Origin: Amphibalanus amphitrite
Lineage: Eukaryota > Arthropoda > Thecostraca > Balanomorpha > Balanidae
Length of the DNA stretch: 64,000 nt
Direction of reading: 5' to 3'
Assembly: GCF_019059575.1 (NCBI RefSeq)
Contig: NW_024882206.1
Span: forward strand, 199,001 to 263,000
In this document: piece after piece, positions 56,055 to 64,000 of the stretch
Layout of the letters: the number at the start of each line of letters is the position of its first letter
Numbering within the stretch: the stretch's first letter is position 1
Notes under the pieces: generated by a model
Databases searched by the model: none
The model's input: only the letters and a program-made list of their open reading frames with translations
What the model was told of the DNA's origin: nothing
Program-made: the position numbers and the translations under genes

Positions 56055-58043
56055 ATGTCGCTGTCAAAACTACAGACACAAATCAATTTTGTTATGTCTT
56101 GCATTGCAGCTTTTGATAATATGGCATTAGAGGATAATGATGATGTCAGCGAGCGCCTCAAGCAAGAGGCAGAGATCCTACAGCGTCTCAATGCCAGAAA
56201 AGGAAGACGCTCACTGCAAGATGTTTCTGCAAAGAGTCCAGCAGTTACTAAACAGAGGACCAAAGACCCAGTCTCTGCTGCAAAAGCCGTGGTGAAGCCA
56301 CCTTCGCCCGACACTGCTGATGAAGCTGAATCCTCGGCGAGCGACGCCGAGATGGCCGACCTGGCGGAGCGCACGGCGGCCGCCGCCGTCGCCAGCGACG
56401 ACGACAGTGAGGGCCGCTCCGACTCGGACGGAGACGCCGCCGCCGCCGCCGCTGACGACTTCACCGTGCTGGACGAGGTGGAGCGCTCGGGCCGGCGGAC
56501 CGTGCACCGCGTGCTGCCCGACTGGCTGGCGCACCCGCAGCCGATCGGCGACCGGCGGCCGGCGCTGGCCGAGCTGCCCGCGCTCTGTCCCGAACTGCGC
56601 GCCCGGCTGGCCGCCGAGGGCATCGAGCGGCTGTTCCCGGTGCAGGCGGCCGTGCTGCCCGAGCTGCTGGCGGCCGCCGAGTCGCCGCTGCCGCCGGCCG
56701 ACCTCTGCGTCTCGGCGCCGACCGGCAGTGGCAAGACGCTAGCGTTTGTTCTGCCGCTGGTGCAGGCGCTGCGCGGCGCCGTGGTGCGCCGGGTGCGCGC
56801 GCTGGCCGTGCTGCCCACACAGGCGCTGGCCGCTCAGGTGGCCGCCGTGTTCCGACAGTACGCCGCCGACACGCCGCTCTGCGTCCGGCTGCTGGGCGGA
56901 GACACGGTGGCACGGGAGCGACGCAAACTGGTGGCGGCGGGGCCGCGCGGCCCGCTCTCGCTGGCCGATATCGTGGTCAGCACTCCCGGCCGGCTGATGG
57001 ACCACATCAACAGCACCGAGGGCTTCTCGCTGGCGCACCTGCGCTACCTCGTGATCGACGAGGCCGACCGGGTGATTGAGATGGCCGAGACGGGCTGGCT
57101 GAAGGCGGTGGAGCGCGCGGCAGCGGCCGCCGACGGTCCGCCGCGCCGCGCCGCCGGCCCGCTGACGGCCGCCGCCGTCTGCGCGCCCCACCTGCCGCTG
57201 CAGAAGCTGCTGTTCTCGGCCACCCTGTCGCAAAACCCGGAGAAGCTGGAGCGTCTGTCACTGTTCCAGCCGCGGCTGATGGTGGCCGGCACGGCGGCCG
57301 CCGCCGCACTGCCCGGCCAGTTCGTCGGCAAGTTCACTACGCCGGCCGAGCTGAGCGAGTCCTTCAGCGTGGTGGCGCCGCAGCTGAAGCCGCTGCTGCT
57401 GCACCACCTGTTGCGACAGCCCGACTGGGAGCGCGCGCTCGTATTCGTCAATTCGAACGAGGCGGCGCACCGGCTGGCGCTGCTGCTATCGGCGCTAGGC
57501 GCGCGCGTAGCCGAGTTCTCCGGGGCGGTGCCGGCCGGCCGGCGGCGGCGCGCGCTGGCTGAGCTGGCCGCCGGCCGGCTGGCGGCGCTCGTCTGCTCGG
57601 ACGCTATGGCGCGCGGTATGGACGTGGACGCCGTGGACGCGGTCGTGTCATACGACATCCCGGCGCTGGTGAAGACATACGTCCACCGCGTGGGTCGGAC
57701 GGCGCGCGCCGGCCGGCCCGGCCAGGCGGTGACGCTGCTGCTGGAGCGCCAGCGCGGCCACTTCCAGCGGCTGATGGCGCAGGCGGGCAAGGCGGACGGC
57801 CAGGTGCGTGAGACTCCGGCGCCGCTGGACGAGCTGCGCCAGTATGAGGCCACCTACGTGGCGGCGCTGGAGCAGGTGCAGACCACAGTGGAGACGGAGA
57901 GGGAGGAGGCCGCCGCCAAGCTGCGCGGACGGCCCGCCGGCGACGCGCAGAAGAGAAAAACCGACGAGGACGGGTCCGCCAAGAAGAAGAAAAAGCGGGT
58001 CCGAAAACGGAAGCCGTCCGCAGCGAAGATGGAGACGGAATGA
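56055..58043 (+). CDS. DDX51: DEAD-box RNA helicase DDX51 (Dbp6/Dbp73D family)
   Basis: An intronless frame of 662 codons, very GC-rich. Acidic low-complexity N-terminus to about residue 135. Core motifs: APTGSGKT (221-228), LPTQALA, TPGRL, DEAD (335-338), SAT (388-390) and HRVGRTARAG (544-553). QKLLFSATLSQNPEKLERL, ADIVVSTPGRLMDHI and TYVHRVGRTARAG match the DDX51/Dbp6 group rather than other DEAD-box families. A Lys/Arg-rich C-terminus (KKKKKRVRKRK) suits nucleolar import. The known role of the family is large ribosomal subunit assembly in the nucleolus. An acceptor-like TTGCATTGCAG ends at 56109, so the true start may be the ATG at 56121 (640 residues) after a leader intron. Confidence 0.9.
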   Translation: MSLSKLQTQINFVMSCIAAFDNMALEDNDDVSERLKQEAEILQRLNARKGRRSLQDVSAKSPAVTKQRTKDPVSAAKAVVKPPSPDTADEAESSASDAEMADLAERTAAAAVASDDDSEGRSDSDGDAAAAAADDFTVLDEVERSGRRTVHRVLPDWLAHPQPIGDRRPALAELPALCPELRARLAAEGIERLFPVQAAVLPELLAAAESPLPPADLCVSAPTGSGKTLAFVLPLVQALRGAVVRRVRALAVLPTQALAAQVAAVFRQYAADTPLCVRLLGGDTVARERRKLVAAGPRGPLSLADIVVSTPGRLMDHINSTEGFSLAHLRYLVIDEADRVIEMAETGWLKAVERAAAAADGPPRRAAGPLTAAAVCAPHLPLQKLLFSATLSQNPEKLERLSLFQPRLMVAGTAAAAALPGQFVGKFTTPAELSESFSVVAPQLKPLLLHHLLRQPDWERALVFVNSNEAAHRLALLLSALGARVAEFSGAVPAGRRRRALAELAAGRLAALVCSDAMARGMDVDAVDAVVSYDIPALVKTYVHRVGRTARAGRPGQAVTLLLERQRGHFQRLMAQAGKADGQVRETPAPLDELRQYEATYVAALEQVQTTVETEREEAAAKLRGRPAGDAQKRKTDEDGSAKKKKKRVRKRKPSAAKMETE

Positions 58044-58439
58044 TCGGGTTTGCTGTGTCTACGGGACTTTGACAAATGTGGATCGCTTTTGTGACTTACA
58101 TGCGGAAGGTATTTTGCAATACATACAGAGTATTGAGTCGCTTCTTTTCCCGGCTCGAGAGCTGTAGAGGACAGTCGAAGTGGGCACTGAGTTAATTGAA
58201 CAACACAAACGGGAAACTGACTGTTAGGTTAGGCTATTTTCATTATTCAGCGACATTTTTAAACCTATTCGTTTTTCATGCCTATAGTTGAACGTTATTA
58301 TCGACGGATTGTGTACTTCACCAACGCGAATAATGTAAACGTGTTCACTGTTCCAACGTAACTTTGTTTACTTACACCGCTGGCTTTATTGAACCACACA
58401 AAAACACATTGCAGACTCAAATACCCATCTTCCCGGTAC

Positions 58440-58580
58440 GACGTCACTCATGACGGCCGCTGTGTGACGTCACAGTAACGTCAGTGGTGTGACGTCACAG
58501 TGACGGCCGCTGTGTGACGTCACGTCACGTATGACGTCACAGTGATGTCAGTAGTGTGACGTCACAGTGACGTCGGTGGT
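58440..58580. promoter_or_regulatory. Cluster of TGACGTCA (CRE/ATF) sites upstream of MEA1
   Basis: Five full TGACGTCA palindromes plus several half or one-mismatch copies lie in about 140 bp, in diverged direct repeats with a period of about 30-50 bp (CAGTGACGGCCGCTGTG occurs in both halves). It ends about 20 bp before the MEA1 start codon. CREB/ATF-family factors bind this site; use here is inferred. Confidence 0.65.
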
Positions 58581-58597
58581 GTGTCCTGCGCAGCGGG

Positions 58598-59901
58598 ATG
58601 CCGCCGGAGCCGCCGCGGCCGCTGTCCCCCGTTGACGATGACGGCGATGACGGGATGACGCCGCCGTCACCGGAGAGGGACGGCTACCGGCTGTTGGACG
58701 CCGCCGGCCGCGCAGAGGACGGCGCGCTGCCCGTGCCCGACGGCCTCAGCTCAGACGTGAGTGGCTCGGTGGGAGGGACGGGGACGGGGGAAATCTGAGA
58801 GAGAGAGAGGATAGCTGAGGAAAAGCGAGGAGAGGCACCGTCAGGGTCGAGTCAGGACTGTTTTGAGATGTGAAGGGTTGGAGAGAGGATGAGCACAATG
58901 TTGTGTTGATAAGCTGTTTGTGGGGAGAGCAAACACTCTGAAAGATGCGATCACTTTCAAATTTCGACGCTGATCGACCTCTTTTCTATCGTTAAAAATT
59001 GTGATCATACGATGCAGTTTCCCTCCTCTGACGGAATGTTTGCGGTTGATTCCGACGTTCCGACACGATCCATCCTCACGAGTCACCACCACTTCGTTCA
59101 GGATGACGCCAGTGACGCCGACGCTGCCGATGATGACGACGAGCCTCAGTCGGTGGCTGACCTGATGGCGGCCCTGGAGCGGCACGGGGTCAACACCGTG
59201 GAGACGACCGATGACCCGGCTGGTGACCTGCCCGACCCCTGCGCTGACCTGGTCAGTGAGGGCGCTCCGGCCGCTGCCGCCCCCAGGACCAAGGAGTCCG
59301 ACCCCAGCCAGTGGCCCGAGGAAGCGATGGAGGTGAGATACCGGGCGAACCGTCAGTTTGGAGGGAGGGAGAAATGTGAGGATGAAGTCTGAAGAAATGA
59401 AACTCTTTTATTATTGTACAGACGGAAGAGAGACATTGTCTCATAACTCGTTTTACTCAAGCTATAGAAATCAACTGAGGTGAACATGCAAGGTTTTCAC
59501 CTCTCTGAAGTACATCACTCACTTGCGTGCGATCATTACGTGCAATCTTTCTGTGTTCGTCAATCTGGTGCTAGCCGCGATATCTGACTGTATCCGCTCC
59601 CGGTCAGGCGGAGCGGCAGCGGCAGAAGCAGGCGGCCCAGGAGCGGCTGGCCCTGTTCTCCACCCCACCCCGCTCCGGCCGCTCGGACGGCCCGCTCGGA
59701 GCCGACCAGGCCGAGGCCGTGCGGCGGGCCATGCGCTCGGTGCGTCTGCCGGGGGCCGAGCGGTGGGCCAGCGGCCTGTCCGACCAGCAGTGGCGCCGGG
59801 AGCTGGACAGGGTGCTCGGACGGACGGACGGGGACGGCGCGGCGGCGTGCGGTGAGGGCGAGGGGACAGGGGAGGGCCGGGAGGACGAGCGGGGGTCGTG
59901 A
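58598..59901 (+). CDS. MEA1: Male-enhanced antigen 1 homologue
   Basis: Three exons, 58598-58756, 59102-59332 and 59608-59901, all joined in phase 0 with GT-AG borders, give 227 residues. The C-terminal segment AEAVRRAMRSVRLPG...WASGLSDQQWRRELDRVL matches the conserved end of MEA1 (VKRTMAGVSLP...WAREISDAQW in mammals, from memory), and GYRLLD near the N-terminus matches its GYxPL motif. The middle is acidic and disordered. The function of MEA1 is poorly known. A possible acceptor CAG ends at 58593, so an upstream untranslated exon may exist; otherwise the CRE cluster is its core promoter. The tail after DRVL is Gly/Glu-rich and probably lineage-specific. Confidence 0.75.
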
Positions 59902-61684
59902 CCGGAGGACGTGGTGGGGGTGGTGATTGGGGAGGGGGACTGTATTAAACTGCGTGTTAAGACGTTTGCTAACTGCTGACGGCTGCGGCTGGTCGTCTGA
60001 GGTCGGAGGGTGAAGACTGAAGAGAGAAGGAGTAGGGAAAGGGAAGAAAAAACATCGAGAATTCGGAGCAGGGGTGTTGATGGGTGGGAGACAAGACCGA
60101 GACGATCGTGTAATATCCGCCTATCGGAGCTGATATTGATACTGCTATTCATGTAAGTAATGTCATTATTCGTTCCCAAGATGGCTAATGTGATAAGGAC
60201 GTTTCTTTTCTATGTTCGTCTGTAAATCGGACGCCCCATCTAGCGTCTACTGTAATAGACCGTTCTGCGGGCGGGATGTCGTTCCAAGGCGACAAAGTTG
60301 GTTATCGGCTTAGGGAAGGTCATATCCACAGATAACAGAAGTACTACTGTTATCTGTGTCATATCTTATAAATATAACCTCGCTTTGCATAGATCATTCT
60401 TAGAAAGTGTTTCTGATACACATAAACACGCCATTATCTGCATTTCGAAGCCATTTTATTACAACATATAGGACAAGAGCGTAAAAAATGCGAAGTCTCG
60501 CGCTGAAAGTGAAATTCATAGTCCACGTTTGATACGCACGGTGAAAAACAACATTGTACAGGAAGCAGCTCACAACTCAGTCACTCTGAGGTGAAGCGAT
60601 AAGGGAAAGCAGTTAGGAGCTAACATTCAGGATGTCAAACAAATCTTTTGATACAACGGATGAGTTTGTGTCAAACCCGTGTCAACTGATTGTTGCGAAA
60701 GACGTTCAACTTTTGGTGAATCGCGTCTTCTTCAATGCTCCTTCTAAATGCGAAACTGCATAAACAGGTTTCATTAGCAAAACATAGTTATTAGCACAGT
60801 AGCCACTGAAGAATACGTGCAGAAAAGGAGACATATCTTCTAGGAATAAAAAACGACACATCGATGGGAATGAGAATCTTGCAATGACCATCGCACCCTC
60901 AGTCAGCAAATCACAGCTCTACATTGAAACGCGCGGTGCCCGGCGCGCTATCCGAGCGCTCCGGGCGCGCCCGAAGCTCGTCGCGAGGCGCCCTCCGCCT
61001 CACTGGCCGTCGGGGGGCGGGGTGAGGAGCGAACCGAGCCCCGTAACCCGTGGTACCCGGCCCGACCCGCCGGCGTCCGAGCGGACTGTACAGATCGACA
61101 ACACCTCACGACAGTGTCCACATCACAGCGTCGCCAGTCGAACGGGTGGCGGTTAGGAACCTCCAGAACCGAGCGCTAGGCTCCATGTCGACGTCAGCCA
61201 CTTCACAGTCATCGCGCCTTGGCAACTGCTCCCTGGGAAAACTCACATCAAGGCTCCAGCCGCGTGTGACCATACGAACATCAGCGCCCACTGCGCTGAA
61301 TCTCCACCGCACCGAGCCATCCTCGCCCACTGCACTGAATCTCCACAGCGTCCACCACAGCTTGTCACTCACCGGCGGCCGCGACCATCCACTGCCGTCA
61401 GCTCCACATCGGCACCAAACGGAATGTCTCACTCGTCCTGGCAGGCCGCCTAGTCGGGAGTCTTCTCTTCCACCGAGCAGCGGCTCACCCGTCCACTCCA
61501 CAGTGAAGCGAGAACTATCCTCAGTGGTCGGCGCCACGACAGGTTATCAGGGACCCTCCTTAGCTATCCGGCTCTCACCAGTTCGCCAAAGATTCTTTCC
61601 GGGCAGTGTCTACCATGAATCCTCTCCCGGCAGTGTCTGCTCTCACCGATTCACCGCGGATCCTCCTGGCGCCCTGTCGACACC
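59902..61684. other. Convergent 3-prime region between MEA1 and the VRK-family gene
   Basis: It has no supported coding sequence and probably holds both 3-prime untranslated regions. AATAAA occurs on the plus strand near 60843 and on the minus strand near 60454-60459. A perfect 12-bp hairpin (CACAGATAACAG, loop of 8) lies at 60327-60358. Confidence 0.45.
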
Positions 61685-64000
61685 TCACCACAGTTCCGGC
61701 GACAGGTCGGCGCCGCGGATGGCCCGGCGGGGCTGCGCCAGCGGGCTGAGGGCTCCACTACCGCTCAGTCGGCCGCTGCGCCGCGGGGCCGGCGCGCCCG
61801 ACGGCGTGTGGAAGCTGTCTTCGCTGTCCCCGTTGGTATCGGGGACGGCCGGCCGGCCGGCGCGGCCCCGGCCCGGCGAGGCCACCCGCCGGCCGGCCGC
61901 CCGGCCCGAGGGGGAGTCGGCAGCCACCGCCGCGGCCCGGCCCTTCGCCGCCCGACTGCAAACGGGACGGGGAGTCAGACCGGGTACCGGTACTCTACCG
62001 AAATACATCAGCATGAAGCATTGACCAAGTACTTAAATTGCACAGAAAATGACGGCCGTAGCACCTGCTTATGAAGCAGAATGTTCATTTCTTAGTCCTT
62101 CCTTAGTCTTAAAACACATTTCAATTTTCACTTCTCAACAAAGCAAACTGATTTGGCCAAGCACATTATTAACTCCGGCACAAACAAAAAATAACCTCAT
62201 GGAAAGGCTCATTCGTATCTAAAACAGGCGTAACACGCTGACATCTGGAAAACACTCATAGCGATCATGACTGAAAACATCTTTATACATAACTTCCAAT
62301 AATTTCATTCCATCGTCACTCAAGCACCTCAAGCGACATACCTGGCGGCGGAAGTTGCAGCCGACGACTTCAGTTTCGACTTGGCCACTGACTGCTTTGG
62401 CTTGGCCTTGGCCTTTTCGGCGGCCTTGGCCCTCTTGTCGAGCACCTCCTGCATGGCCGGGTTGATGTTGTCGTAGATGGAGCCGGTGCTGGAGGAGTTG
62501 GCACTGGACTTGGCCGAGTCCGCCTGCGGGCAACGGCGCCGATTTGGCAATTAAGGCGGTATGGATGCGCTAATATACGATATGGCTGTGTGTCAATTCC
62601 GATAGTGTGCTGTCATGCGTGAGTGTTACTACACAATTATTCTTACAAGAGGTGAATTAGAGCATATTTAGGGTCTGCCGTCAATCGTCAATTAACACAG
62701 GTCTGTTGATCACGATCCCTCCCCTCCTCTCCCAGTCCCCTTACCTTGCCGTTCACCCTGGCCTTCTTCCCGGCGCCGTTGCTGCGTCCGGGCGCCGCCC
62801 CGTTCTCCTCCGGACTCTCCTCAGACGCCCTCTTCTTCCCGCGCGCGCCTCCCTTCGCGCCCTTTCCTCCGCCGCGACCGTTCACCAGCGGCTGAGGGGG
62901 CGGCTCCTCCTCCTCTTCCTCCTCTCCCTCGGAGGAAGAGTGTGAGGACACGGCGGCGGCGCGGCCGCGTCCCCGTCCTCCTCTCTTGGCGGCGGCGGCC
63001 GGCCGGCGGCGAGACGAGGCCGGCTCCTGGTCCGTGTGCAGCGGAGAGCGGTCCCGGGCGGCGCGGCCCGACGACCGCGGGCTCGACATGTCCTGGAGCG
63101 GGGAGGAGATAGGGGCGGTCAGGGCAGCCAAGGGACGACTGGTGCACATTGGAATGTATTTCAGACAGCAGCAATAAGCATGGTACGTCTCCTGCACATT
63201 CTAGGAAAAATGCTTGATTTATTACGATGATCACACCGCATAAATATTGCTCACCCATGATCTAATAGCTTCATAAAACACCACACGCCCAAACAAACCA
63301 TCAATCCATCCATCAGACACCTTCGTAAAACACTCTTCGAATGGAGGGAAGTTGTGCAGGATTTTCTCACCGAGTCGGCTACGAAGACCAGCCGGGCGGG
63401 CGGGTTTCCCAGCGACTTGAGCCCGGCGTGCAGAACGCCGCGCAGTGCGGAGTAGTTGGGCTGCTCGTCGAACTTCAGAGCGGCAACGGCCGCCAGGAAC
63501 CGCTGCAGAGTGTCTGGGACGGAACGCAAGGGTGAAACGGTGAGCGAGTGGGCGAGTCGGTGACCGTGGTCACTGGTCATAGGGGATGTTGTATACATGA
63601 CATGACCCTGATTGTGTTATTGTTATTGTGCCTTCGGCTCACCGGAAAGAGAAAACATCCTAATTCGAATTCTGAGGTTCTTATGAAAATGTGACAAAAG
63701 TGACAATGCAATTCGCTGAAGCAGTGGCAATAAAGATCACGAAACTGTCCAATAAAGCTGAGTTATATTGTAAAAAAGATATATTTAATACCGATCAAGA
63801 TAAGGCGATGAAGCAGCGAATAATAATTACATGGACATTGGACGGACAGGCTGCTACAGGACATCTTGCCACTTGGCTGGTTACAGCCAACTAGCAGTGT
63901 AACGTCCTACACTACCCCCACAGTCCAGCGTCCACCCTCATCTCCCTTCACCTCCCTCCCATCGCCCTGTGCCCAGCGCAGTCTCCCCGATCACTCACCG
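61685..64000 (-). CDS. VRK-family protein kinase, C-terminal portion (gene continues past the window)
   Basis: Minus-strand exons: 63999-64000 (last two bases, donor GTGAGT), 63371-63513, 62745-63092, 62342-62523 and 61685-61955, all with GT-AG borders and matching phases; stop TGA at 61685-61687. The first full exon reads DTLQRFLAAVAALKFDEQPN then YSALRGVLHAGLKSLG, the last helices of a CK1/VRK kinase lobe; the GLKSLG ending fits VRK best. The rest, about 265 residues, is a disordered tail: RSSGRAARDRSPL, Lys/Arg/Gly and Glu-rich blocks, then IYDNINPAMQEVLDKRAKAAEK. The catalytic part lies outside the window. VRKs are mostly chromatin-associated Ser/Thr kinases acting on histones and BAF. 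Family assignment rests on one exon. Confidence 0.65.

Noticed and set aside
56211-57853. Several long minus-strand and alternate-frame readings across DDX51
   Set aside because: These are shadows of a very GC-rich gene in which stop codons are rare.
61050-62024. 324-codon plus-strand frame
   Set aside because: It is antisense to the last VRK-family exon and its 3-prime region, GC-rich, with no domain or splice support.

Overview
The window is animal nuclear DNA: spliced genes with GT-AG introns, DDX51, MEA1 and VRK-family genes, and dense, deeply nested DNA transposons. The host exons are extremely GC-rich while most transposon DNA is AT-rich. An arthropod, perhaps a crustacean such as a barnacle, is my guess; nothing in the sequence proves it. 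There is no bacterial, viral, rRNA, tRNA or CRISPR content that I can see.

Layout. 1-5199: AGGTCA-rich repeats with TTAA-flanked non-autonomous elements. 5209-30772: a composite element (E3) with 9-bp target duplications, enlarged by a second element (U, about 5236-28240) that was itself hit by a Tc1/mariner-like copy, a TTAA element, a 14.7-kb hAT-like element, a foldback MITE and a 2.9-kb hAT-like element holding three further hAT-like elements. 30791-44227: an inverted second copy of U (U') that carries different insertions: a Helitron, an 8.3-kb satellite array and a GGGGAGAG-ended element. Because U and U' lack each other's insertions, each serves as an empty-site control for the other, so many boundaries can be read to the base. 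44237-49295: two more E copies. 49300-55100: foldback elements, a 348-bp tandem duplication and a LINE remnant. 55600-64000: the host gene island: DDX51 (+), MEA1 (+) and the C-terminal part of a VRK-family kinase (-).

The most interesting object is the 14.7-kb hAT-like element at 9309-23975 (8-bp duplication ACAACAAC; empty site preserved in U'). It carries a long hAT-type transposase frame that, once a later 858-bp MITE insertion is discounted, runs in frame into a complete-looking ubiquitin-specific protease (C19) domain with Cys, QQD, zinc-binding and His/Asp boxes. The same element holds a two-exon, GC-rich SGNH/GDSL hydrolase-like gene and an array of 83-bp repeats. A transposase-deubiquitinase fusion with a hydrolase cargo gene is not something I know as a described hAT arrangement. 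Whether it is expressed or mobile cannot be told from one locus; the present copy is broken by the MITE.
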